Source of the DNA: an uncultured Treponema sp.
GTDB lineage: Bacteria; Spirochaetota; Spirochaetia; Treponematales; Treponemataceae
DNA: 15,581 nucleotides
Direction: 5' to 3'
Assembly (NCBI GenBank): GCA_937890485.1
Contig: CALBXN010000004.1
Span: 1-15,581, forward strand
Shown: positions 5,830-12,214 of the stretch, piece by piece
How the letters are laid out: each line of letters opens with the position of its first letter
Position numbering within the stretch: position 1 is the stretch's first letter
Made by a program: the position numbers and the translations under genes
Notes under the pieces: generated by a model
Database searches by the model: none
What the model was told of the DNA's origin: nothing
The model's input: the letters and a program-made list of their open reading frames with translations, nothing else

Positions 5830-6660
5830 ATGGAAAATTTAGAAAACACAACTTTACAAACAAAAAAAACTTTTTGGCAAAAAATAAAAAATCCTCTTTT
5901 CTTTACATTAGGATTTTTGCCAGTCATCATAGTTGCAGTAATTTTTACTTGTCTTTACACATTTGATTTATATCCACCAGAAATTTTGGAAGAAGCTATC
6001 GCCACAGTAGGAAGTAAAACTGTTGTTATTTTAATTTCAGCAATCCAAAGTGTAGGTATGATTTGTTTAGCAACTTTCTTTGGATATATTGTTGCAAAAA
6101 AAGTAGGACTATTGCCTTCCATAAAAAAAGATGGAAAAATCATTGTTTTTGAAAAAAAAGCAGTTTGTATAACTTGTATTGTTTCAGTTGTTTGTGGAAT
6201 TTTATTAAGTTTAGATTACTGGACTTTTGGAGCAGTAATTCCACAAATTCGTCAGGCAGATGCAGTTGGGCTTAGTTTTGTTTCATTAGTTTCAAGCCTT
6301 CTTTATGGTGGAATTTGCGAAGAACTTTTACTTAGACTTTTTGTACTTTCACTTTTTGCATTTATCATTTGGAAAATCTTTTTTAGAAAATCAATAACTT
6401 CAGAAAAAAATGAAGTTCCAAAAATCGTATTTTTAATTGCAAACATAGTTGCAAGTTTACTTTTTGCAGCAGGACATTTACCAGCAACACAAATCACTTT
6501 TGGAATAACTCCTCTTATCTTATTTAGATGTTTTTTATACAACGGTGGAATGGGTTTCTTTTTTGGTTGGTTGTACATAAAATATGGATTGCAATATTCA
6601 ATGCTTTCACATGCTTTAGTTCACATTGTAAGTAAATTAATTTGGTTAATTTTTGTATAA
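5830..6660 (+). CDS. CPBP family intramembrane metalloprotease (Abi/CAAX-protease-like)
   Basis: A 276-residue polytopic membrane protein with about seven or eight hydrophobic segments. The CPBP (CAAX protease and bacteriocin-processing) active-site motifs are complete: Glu164-Glu165 and Arg169 in GGICEELLLRLF, Phe212 and His216 in LLFAAGHLPA, and histidines at 261 and 265 in SMLSHALVHIV. Members act as glutamate-type intramembrane proteases in prenyl-protein processing, bacteriocin immunity or signalling; the substrate here cannot be told. It starts 12 bases after the MerR gene with its own AGGAG, so it belongs to the same operon. A MerR protein that is itself membrane-bound next to an intramembrane protease suggests that the protease could act on the regulator, but that is inference. 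Confidence 0.9.
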   Translation: MENLENTTLQTKKTFWQKIKNPLFFTLGFLPVIIVAVIFTCLYTFDLYPPEILEEAIATVGSKTVVILISAIQSVGMICLATFFGYIVAKKVGLLPSIKKDGKIIVFEKKAVCITCIVSVVCGILLSLDYWTFGAVIPQIRQADAVGLSFVSLVSSLLYGGICEELLLRLFVLSLFAFIIWKIFFRKSITSEKNEVPKIVFLIANIVASLLFAAGHLPATQITFGITPLILFRCFLYNGGMGFFFGWLYIKYGLQYSMLSHALVHIVSKLIWLIFV

Positions 6661-6664
6661 AAAT

Positions 6665-6693
6665 TTGACAGATTTAATTTGTCGTACTAAAAT
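6665..6693 (+). promoter_or_regulatory. Strong promoter of the SpoIIAA/STAS-like gene
   Basis: A perfect TTGACA (6665-6670), a 17-base spacer and TAAAAT (6688-6693). Overlapping it is the dyad GACAGATTTAATTTGTC (6667-6683; seven of eight pairs match), which could be a repressor site. Confidence 0.75.
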
Positions 6694-6729
6694 GAATTAT
6701 ACCAAATAAATTACAAGGAATAAGACAAT

Positions 6730-7128
6730 ATGAAAGAAACACAAGGAACACAATCAGTAGAAGTTATTGCAGGAAGAAATATAATTGTTTCTGCAGGAAC
6801 AGGAAAAACAAATATTGATGATTTGAAGTGGTTGATGTCTACAGTTTTATCAAAAGTAGGTTCATGGAAAACTTCTGGCTGGGCATATGTTGCAGATTGT
6901 ACACAAATGGAACCAGTTGGACCAGGCGAAATTGGACAACTTGTAGAAATGACAAAATCTTTTGTAGAAGCAGGATGTAAGGCATTTGGTTTTGCAGAAG
7001 GTTCTTCTCTTATGTTAAAAGTTCAAACAAAGAAAAATACACAAATGTCTGACACAGGCGTTATTGAAGGACATTTTGAAACAGTTGAACAAGTTCTTGA
7101 ATGGCTAAAAACTGATATGGGACTATAA
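6730..7128 (+). CDS. Small soluble protein, possibly SpoIIAA/STAS-like
   Basis: A 132-residue cytoplasmic protein without signal or membrane segment. The order of elements (strand RNIIVSAGTGKTN, helix IDDLKWLMSTVLSKVG, strand GWAYVADCTQMEPVG, helix EIGQLVEMTKSFVEAGCKAFGFAEG, strand LKVQTKK, closing helix TVEQVLEWLKTDMGL) recalls the alternating fold of STAS and SpoIIAA-like proteins, in which the strand ending in an acidic or small residue is followed by the functional loop. The match is by pattern only. It is monocistronic: strong promoter in front, a hairpin terminator behind, so expression may be high. AAGGA lies ten bases before the ATG. No partner kinase or phosphatase is nearby. It may be an adaptor in a signalling path, but nothing in the sequence proves this. 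Confidence 0.6.
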   Translation: MKETQGTQSVEVIAGRNIIVSAGTGKTNIDDLKWLMSTVLSKVGSWKTSGWAYVADCTQMEPVGPGEIGQLVEMTKSFVEAGCKAFGFAEGSSLMLKVQTKKNTQMSDTGVIEGHFETVEQVLEWLKTDMGL

Positions 7129-7150
7129 TTCATTTAGATAATTGAGTTTG

Positions 7151-7189
7151 AGTGCATCCAATTTTTTAATAAGTTGGATGCATTTTTTT
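7151..7189 (+). terminator. Rho-independent terminator
   Basis: The arms TGCATCCAA (7153-7161) and TTGGATGCA (7174-7182) form a perfect 9-bp stem with a 12-base loop, followed by seven Ts. It lies 24 bases after the SpoIIAA/STAS-like gene. The minus strand has no matching T-tract, so it does not clearly serve the convergent pseudouridine synthase operon. Confidence 0.9.
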
Positions 7190-7211
7190 ATATTTGTTAT
7201 CTAATTCTAAA

Positions 7212-8612
7212 TTAAAATTCAAAAGGAACTGTAAATTCCATAATCTGATTTGTAGTTGGATGAGTAAATTTCAAATAAAAAGCTTGTAAACAAAGTCTTT
7301 CATCAGAAAAATTTTTTCCGTAAAGACGGTCGCCTACAATCGCAATTCCTAAACCTTTTTCGTGAGCAGAATGCAGTCTAAGTTGATGTGTTCTTCCTGT
7401 AATTGGTGTAAATTCCACTCGAGTTCGCCAAAGAGAATCCTCTTGATGTTCCCCTTGTAAAAAATCTTCATCTAAAGAAAACTCTTCAAGTAATTTCCAT
7501 TCCGTAGTAGCTATTCTACCATATTCTTCATCATAAATTTGATATGGACGATTTTCTAAATCAACACGCATTGGAAATTCTATTGTCCCAGAAGTTTCAT
7601 TTGTTTTGTCGGATAATCTGCCTCGTAATAAAGCCTGATATTTTTTTTCTATTTTTCTATCTTGAAATTGTATAGAAAGATTTCTGTGAGATTCTTTTGT
7701 TAAACCTAAAACTAAAATTCCAGAAGTATCCATATCTAATCTATGAACAGAAGGTTGTTCAATACAATCTGGAATCAATTTTCTAACTCTTGTACTTATG
7801 CAATCAAATTTATCTTCACCTTTCCCAGGAACTGACAAAATCCCAGAAGGCTTGTTTACAACGATAATGTCCTCATCTCTGTATAAAATTTCTAAGCCAA
7901 GTATTTTTGGCAAAACATATCCACATTTTTCATCACATGGTGGATAAAAAGTTTTGTGCTTTTTCAAAGAGGATGCAGGTTCTTTTCCATAAAAAAATTC
8001 TGCAAGACTTATAGGTTGCAATCCTTTTTTGTAAGCATGATTTAGTAATTTTGGAGCACAACAATCTCCAGTGCCTGTAGGAAACAAAAAATCATTTTCA
8101 AAATTTTCTTGCAAAGTTTTATAAGTTTCAACCGAACCATCAAAACAAGTAAATTCATAAAAACTGTAAATATTTTTCAAAGATTCATTAGAAATGAGTT
8201 TTCTTTCTTTTCTTAATTGATGAAGAATTTTTCCATCTTCGCCATAAAGTTTTTCTTCATTTACAAATTCTTCTATCTTGCGTGTAAGTTCTTTTATTTT
8301 TGGATCAGCCCGATTTACTTCATTTTGCCATTTTTCAACTTCAAAACAAGGATTGACCCAGCCTGGAATTTGCCAATTACTGTTATATTGCCCCGAAAAT
8401 GCTTTTAACACAACTTTTTTATTTGTATCTGGAATTTTGCAAACTAAAACACCCATCATAATTCCGCAATTATTTTTTGCGTATTCAAGACTAAATTTAG
8501 GATTTCTAAATTCTTCTTCTACACAAAAATCCATACAACCAGATTTTTCAAGTTGTTCAATGAGTAAAAGACATTCTTGTTTTGCTTCTGATTCTGGAAA
8601 AGGAGGAAACAT
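7212..8612 (-). CDS. RluA-family RNA pseudouridine synthase with long N-terminal extension
   Basis: A 466-residue enzyme expected to turn uridine into pseudouridine in rRNA or tRNA. The catalytic domain spans about residues 238-466: LEILYRDEDIIVVNKPSGILSVPG at its start, the catalytic signature HRLDMDTSGILVL with Asp293, and RTHQLRLHSAHEKGLGIAIVGDRLYG near the end. About 235 residues precede it. This part includes a long charged helical region (about 90-150) and the segment LFPTGTGDCCAPKLLNHAYKKGL (177-199), which I recall from long RluA-like proteins of other bacteria; its role is unknown to me. There is no S4 domain. It is the last gene of the operon, 14 bases after rpiA, with only a weak AGAG ribosome site. 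The RNA target cannot be assigned by sequence. Confidence 0.92.
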   Translation of the reverse strand: MFPPFPESEAKQECLLLIEQLEKSGCMDFCVEEEFRNPKFSLEYAKNNCGIMMGVLVCKIPDTNKKVVLKAFSGQYNSNWQIPGWVNPCFEVEKWQNEVNRADPKIKELTRKIEEFVNEEKLYGEDGKILHQLRKERKLISNESLKNIYSFYEFTCFDGSVETYKTLQENFENDFLFPTGTGDCCAPKLLNHAYKKGLQPISLAEFFYGKEPASSLKKHKTFYPPCDEKCGYVLPKILGLEILYRDEDIIVVNKPSGILSVPGKGEDKFDCISTRVRKLIPDCIEQPSVHRLDMDTSGILVLGLTKESHRNLSIQFQDRKIEKKYQALLRGRLSDKTNETSGTIEFPMRVDLENRPYQIYDEEYGRIATTEWKLLEEFSLDEDFLQGEHQEDSLWRTRVEFTPITGRTHQLRLHSAHEKGLGIAIVGDRLYGKNFSDERLCLQAFYLKFTHPTTNQIMEFTVPFEF

Positions 8613-8626
8613 TAAATTTTCACTCT

Positions 8627-9379
8627 TTATTTACAAGGCATATTTCTAATTTCAACAGAATCATCTGATTTTGCTATAAAAATGATTGGTTTATTTTTTG
8701 TGAAAAATCCTGTTTCTACAACTCCAGTAATTGAATTAATTTTATCTTCCATTTCTGAAGGATTTATAGGAGATTTTCCGTTAACAGATTGCCAAGTACA
8801 ATCTAAAATTTGATTTCCATTATCAGTGATTACAGGACCACATTTTCTTAGCCCTTCCCGTAAAACACATTTTGCACCAAGAGCTTCAAGTTGCTTTGTA
8901 ATAGAAACTCTTGCTTCTGGGATAATTTCTACAGGTAGAGCAAATTTTGTTCCTAAATCGCAAACAGCTTTTGTTTCGTCGGTAATAATCACATAAACTT
9001 TTGAATTGTATGCCACAATTTTTTCTAAAAGCAATGCAGCACCACCACCCTTAATTAAGTTAGAATCAGCATCAATTTCATCAGCACCATCAATGGCTAA
9101 ATCTAGTTCACCCTTAATTTCTGGGCTATTCATAGAAAAAACAGGAATTCCTAATTCTTGACAAGCAATTGTTGTCTGAAAACTTGTAGAAACAGCCTTG
9201 ATATTTTTCAAAGTTCCATCACTGATACGAGCTGCAACTTGTTTTACAGCGTGCATAGCAGTAGAACCAGTTCCAAGACCAATTTTCATTCCTGAAAAAA
9301 TAAATCCTTTTTCAATTAAAGTATCTATTGAAACTTTACCAACTTTTTCTTTTTGCTCATTTTGATTAAGAGTCTTCAT
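8627..9379 (-). CDS. rpiA: Ribose-5-phosphate isomerase A
   Basis: A 250-residue cytoplasmic enzyme that interconverts ribose-5-phosphate and ribulose-5-phosphate in the pentose phosphate pathway. The phosphate and sugar-binding signatures are all present: GLGTGSTA (34-41), DGADEID (97-103) and KGGGAALLLEK (110-120). The length is near the usual 220-235 with a slightly longer N-terminus. It overlaps the end of the shikimate fusion gene by 14 bases; its AGGAG lies inside that gene, six bases before the ATG, so translation is probably coupled. The next gene follows after 14 bases. The pathway supplies erythrose-4-phosphate for the shikimate route encoded just upstream, so the pairing makes metabolic sense. 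Confidence 0.96.
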   Translation of the reverse strand: MKTLNQNEQKEKVGKVSIDTLIEKGFIFSGMKIGLGTGSTAMHAVKQVAARISDGTLKNIKAVSTSFQTTIACQELGIPVFSMNSPEIKGELDLAIDGADEIDADSNLIKGGGAALLLEKIVAYNSKVYVIITDETKAVCDLGTKFALPVEIIPEARVSITKQLEALGAKCVLREGLRKCGPVITDNGNQILDCTWQSVNGKSPINPSEMEDKINSITGVVETGFFTKNKPIIFIAKSDDSVEIRNMPCK

Positions 9380-10874
9380 ATTTTACTCCTGTAAATAATT
9401 CAAATTGTTTGTATCCTTGATATTTCAACATGTTAAATCCGTTTATAGTTTTACATCCAGACATTTGAGCTCTGTTCAAAATAGGAGTTACTTGAGGATG
9501 ATAAATTACATCATAAACATATTCATAACCCTTGAAATTGTAAAAACTTAGTGGGTCATTTTCGGAAGTTGAAATTTCTTTTTCGCCTACACCTAAACCA
9601 ATGGATGTTGTTTGAATAATCAATGAAGAATAAAGCTCTAACTTTGAAAGACTTTCAGATGATAAAGGAGCATAATCAAATCCATATTCTTGTGCTAAGG
9701 ATTTTGCTTTTGAAAGTGTTCTATTAAAAATACATGCTTTTCCTTTTAATTTTTTTACCACATAGGCAATAGCTCTTGCAGCTCCTCCTGCACCAATAAT
9801 TGCAACCTTCCAACGTTTCAGATTTTTTGTACCTAAAAATTCTAAAAGTGAATTTTGAAAACCTTCTGCATCTGTATTATAACCAATCCATTCTTCGCCA
9901 TGTTTGATTATTGTATTAGAAGCACCAATATCGCCAACTTCTTCAGAAACTGTAATTAAATGAGGAATAACATCTTCTTTATGAGGAACAGTAACAGATA
10001 AACCTTGAATACCAACTTCTTCTGCAAACTCTAAGGCTTCTTCTATTTTTTTTGCACGAACAGGAATATACACTGAATTCATATTTTTTGCTTTATATCC
10101 ACTATTATGTAATTCAGGACTTGCTGTTGCAACTAAAGGATAACCTGTTATTCCGTAAATTGTTGTTCGCTCATCAATATTTTTAAAATTGTAAACTTCG
10201 TTAAGGGTAATTGGATCTAGTTGACCAATTTCGGATAAAAGTGAACCTTCTTTTTTTGGAGAAACATAGGTTATACAAGAATTCATTTTATTTGCAAGAA
10301 TTCGTGTTGGCTGTCCTAAAGGTCCCATGGCAATTAATATGTGGTCAAAATCTGTAATTGATTTTGATTGTTTTAACATTTGAGTTACATCAGATAAAGA
10401 TTGAGGCATGCAAGCAATCTTTGGAATTTCAAATCCTGTAGTACGCATTTTTTTCATCATTTCTTCGATGTTGTAAACCATACCATTCATATCATGATAA
10501 CTACGAATAATTTTTGTTCCAAAAGCTAAGGCTGCATCCTGTAAACTTGAAACGTAAAAATCATTTTCCATATCGATATAAGCAAAGTTTTTTCTAACAT
10601 CTTGTTCAGCGTAGGCTAAAGCTCTTGCAAAAAGTGTTGTGCGAGAAGCTTCTCCTGCGTCGTATAATCCACCATCGGCTTTTCTACGAATTGTTAAAAT
10701 ACAAGGAATTCCTGCTAACTCAGGAAATTTTCTGATATGAAGTTTTTCATCTGAAGAAAGATAATCTACTCTAAGTTCAACAATATCGATGTAATTTCGA
10801 TAAGTTTCTATAATATCTAAATCTTCTTGAATTGTATTTCCAGTTAAACATAAACAAATTTTTGAGCGTTGCAT
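9366..10874 (-). CDS. aroDE: Bifunctional 3-dehydroquinate dehydratase (type I) / shikimate dehydrogenase
   Basis: A 502-residue fusion carrying steps three and four of the shikimate pathway. The first 230 residues are type I dehydroquinate dehydratase: Glu33-Leu-Arg35 in VELRVDYL, His127 in SYHDM, the Schiff-base Lys152 in PKIACMP, and MGPLGQPTR (183-191). Residues about 238-502 are shikimate dehydrogenase: GYPLVATASPELHN (substrate site), Lys299 in SVTVPHKED, Asp335 in GYNTDAEGF, and the NADP loop GAGGAARA (361-368) followed by NRT. The order is the same as in the plant enzyme. All expected catalytic residues are present. There is no Shine-Dalgarno before the ATG, and a promoter-like pair inside the ohrR end would start RNA a few bases before it. 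The start is kept because the dehydratase fold begins right there. Confidence 0.95.
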   Translation of the reverse strand: MQRSKICLCLTGNTIQEDLDIIETYRNYIDIVELRVDYLSSDEKLHIRKFPELAGIPCILTIRRKADGGLYDAGEASRTTLFARALAYAEQDVRKNFAYIDMENDFYVSSLQDAALAFGTKIIRSYHDMNGMVYNIEEMMKKMRTTGFEIPKIACMPQSLSDVTQMLKQSKSITDFDHILIAMGPLGQPTRILANKMNSCITYVSPKKEGSLLSEIGQLDPITLNEVYNFKNIDERTTIYGITGYPLVATASPELHNSGYKAKNMNSVYIPVRAKKIEEALEFAEEVGIQGLSVTVPHKEDVIPHLITVSEEVGDIGASNTIIKHGEEWIGYNTDAEGFQNSLLEFLGTKNLKRWKVAIIGAGGAARAIAYVVKKLKGKACIFNRTLSKAKSLAQEYGFDYAPLSSESLSKLELYSSLIIQTTSIGLGVGEKEISTSENDPLSFYNFKGYEYVYDVIYHPQVTPILNRAQMSGCKTINGFNMLKYQGYKQFELFTGVKYEDS

Positions 10875-10882
10875 ACTTTTTT

Positions 10883-10911
10883 AGAATACTTTAAATACAA
10901 GGATTTTTCAA
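10883..10911 (-). promoter_or_regulatory. Possible internal promoter for the shikimate fusion gene
   Basis: TTGAAA (10911-10906) overlaps the ohrR stop, with a 17-base spacer and TATTCT (10888-10883). Transcription would start only a few bases before the ATG at 10874. The -10 is weak (four of six). Confidence 0.4.
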
Positions 10912-11339
10912 TACAGTAAAATTTTTTGAAGCAACCCATATAATGTAGTGGCTTCATCTTTTGAAAGATTTACACATGAGGCAACTTTGCTTGGAATTAA
11001 TAATGCTTTATCTTTTAACTCAGTTCCTAAATCAGTAATTGATACACGCAAAATTCTTTCGTCTTCAGCATCTCGTGTTCTAGAAATTAAACCTTTTTTC
11101 TCTAAACTTTTTAGTAATGGAGTTAATGTTCCAGAATCTAAAAATAATCGATTACCTAAATCTTTTACGCTAACTGATTTTTCTTCCCACAAAACCATCA
11201 TTGTGATGTATTGAGTATAAGTTAAATCAATTTCATCTAAAAACGGACGATATTTTTTTATCACTTCTTTAGATGCAACATAAAGAGGAAAGCATAATTG
11301 ATTTTCAAGTTTTAACAAATCATCTTTAGATTCTGACAT
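10908..11339 (-). CDS. ohrR: OhrR-type organic-peroxide-sensing repressor (MarR family)
   Basis: A 143-residue MarR-family repressor. The N-terminus LENQLCFPLYVASKEV is the OhrR signature: Cys16 corresponds to the peroxide-reactive cysteine, and Tyr30 and Tyr41 stand where the two tyrosines that hydrogen-bond this cysteine lie in the Bacillus protein. A second cysteine, Cys122, is placed like the resolving cysteine of the two-cysteine Xanthomonas type. The winged helix runs over VSVKDLGNRLFLDSGTLTPLLKSLEKKGLI with the wing SRTRDAEDERILRVSIT. Oxidation of Cys16 by organic hydroperoxides should release it from DNA. It is third in an operon behind the peroxidase and a TSCPD protein, two bases after the latter, and the operon promoter carries tandem OhrR-like operators, so it should repress itself too. 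Confidence 0.87.
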   Translation of the reverse strand: MSESKDDLLKLENQLCFPLYVASKEVIKKYRPFLDEIDLTYTQYITMMVLWEEKSVSVKDLGNRLFLDSGTLTPLLKSLEKKGLISRTRDAEDERILRVSITDLGTELKDKALLIPSKVASCVNLSKDEATTLYGLLQKILLY

Positions 11340-11341
11340 AT

Positions 11342-11593
11342 TTATTGTTCCATATAAGCTTTTCTTACAGCTTTTGCAAGTTGATCAGCACAGGATGTAG
11401 AACGACGACCACAAGTATTTCCTTTTAAAGTAGATTCTATATAATCTACAGTTTTTCCTTCTAGCAATTTTGAAATTGCTTTTAAGTTTCCGTTACAGCC
11501 ACCATAAAAATTGATATTTGTAATCACATCTCCATTTATATCAAAATTGATTTGACTGGCACAAACATTATCTGTGTTATAAGTATAATTCAT
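11342..11593 (-). CDS. TSCPD domain protein, unknown function
   Basis: An 83-residue protein of the small TSCPD family, named for the sequence seen here as TSCADQLA (67-74). Four cysteines at 11, 33, 61 and 68, in the contexts NVCAS, GGCNGN, NTCGRRS and TSCAD, are the conserved set of the stand-alone four-cysteine family and may bind a metal. The same domain is found at the C-terminus of B12-dependent ribonucleotide reductases. The biochemical role is unknown. It overlaps the peroxidase stop by four bases (ATGA) and is followed after two bases by ohrR, so it is made with the peroxide defence genes. AAGGA lies six bases before its ATG. Its position suggests a thiol- or metal-linked job under peroxide stress. 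Confidence 0.85.
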   Translation of the reverse strand: MNYTYNTDNVCASQINFDINGDVITNINFYGGCNGNLKAISKLLEGKTVDYIESTLKGNTCGRRSTSCADQLAKAVRKAYMEQ

Positions 11594-12063
11594 AATAATT
11601 CCTTTATTTTTTCTTCTATATTTTTTGGTTCAACTGTTGGTGCAAAACGCTCAACTACGTTACCATTTTTGTCTATCAAAAATTTAGTAAAATTCCATTT
11701 GATTGCTTTACCTAGTATACCAGATTTTTGGCTTTTTAGCCAATCATACAAGGGACTTGCATTTTTCCCATTTACTTCTATTTTAGAAAATTGTGGAAAT
11801 GTAATACCGAATCTACCTGTACAAAAATTAGCTATTTCTTCATCACTTCCTGGTGCTTGATGTCCAAATTGGTCACAAGGAAAATCTAAAATTTCTAATC
11901 CAGAATCTTTGTATTTTTCATACAAATCTTGCAATCCATCATACTGAGGTGTAAATCCACATCCTGTTGCAGTATTTACAATCAGTAATACTTTTCCCTT
12001 ATACTCAGAAAGGGAAACTTCAGAGCCTTTATTATTCTTTACTTTAAAATCATATAAGCTCAT
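11590..12063 (-). CDS. Thiol peroxidase of the glutathione-peroxidase family
   Basis: A 157-residue glutathione-peroxidase-fold enzyme that reduces hydrogen peroxide and organic peroxides. The peroxidatic residue is Cys35 in NTATGCGFTPQYDGL. The tetrad partners are Gln69 in FPCDQFGHQAPG and Trp123-Asn124 in KWNFTKFLI. Cys81 in NFCTGRFGITFPQF is at the place of the resolving cysteine of thioredoxin-dependent members, so thioredoxin rather than glutathione is the likely reductant. It is a cysteine, not a selenocysteine, enzyme: the codon is TGC (RC of 11959-11961 area) and not TGA. No signal peptide, so cytoplasmic. GGAGG lies close before the ATG. It is the first gene behind the OhrR-type operators and overlaps the TSCPD gene by four bases. 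Confidence 0.93.
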   Translation of the reverse strand: MSLYDFKVKNNKGSEVSLSEYKGKVLLIVNTATGCGFTPQYDGLQDLYEKYKDSGLEILDFPCDQFGHQAPGSDEEIANFCTGRFGITFPQFSKIEVNGKNASPLYDWLKSQKSGILGKAIKWNFTKFLIDKNGNVVERFAPTVEPKNIEEKIKELL

Positions 12064-12093
12064 AAAACCTCCATAAAAATAAATTTAATTGTA

Positions 12094-12123
12094 TACAATT
12101 CAATTTTATACAATTAAATTATA
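12094..12123. promoter_or_regulatory. Tandem OhrR-like operators
   Basis: On the plus strand TACAATT-CAATTTTA is followed directly by TACAATT-AAATTATA. I recall the Bacillus ohrA operator as two copies of TACAATT-AAATTGTA; the 30 bases here differ at three positions. A perfect palindrome AATTGTATACAATT (12087-12100) overlaps the left edge. The sites cover the -10 element and start region of the peroxidase promoter. Confidence 0.75.
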
Positions 12124-12144
12124 TAAAATACAATATTTTGTCAA
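12118..12144 (-). promoter_or_regulatory. Promoter of the peroxidase-ohrR operon
   Basis: A perfect TTGACA (12144-12139) is followed by TATAAT (12123-12118) at 15 bases; a shifted TAATTT at 17 bases is the alternative -10. The operators lie over the -10 and downstream, so repressor binding would block polymerase. Confidence 0.65.
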
Positions 12145-12150
12145 GTTTTA

Positions 12151-12200
12151 TAAAAAAGGACTGTCTAAGTTATGAAAAATATCACACATTAAACAGTCCC
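12151..12200 (-). terminator. Rho-independent terminator after gadC
   Basis: On the minus strand GGACTGTTTAA (12199-12189) pairs with TTAGACAGTCC (12168-12158) over 11 positions with one G-U pair, loop of 20 bases, then six Ts (12157-12152). It separates gadBC from the peroxidase operon promoter right behind it. Confidence 0.85.
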
Positions 12201-12214
12201 CTAAACCAATAAGT

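Noticed and set aside
5772..5966. Plus-strand frame overlapping the MerR/protease junction
   Set aside because: It is out of frame with two well-supported genes and shows no domain or ribosome site.
11590..12063. Selenocysteine version of the glutathione peroxidase, as known from some treponemes
   Set aside because: The active-site codon reads as an ordinary cysteine and the frame is open throughout without an in-frame TGA.
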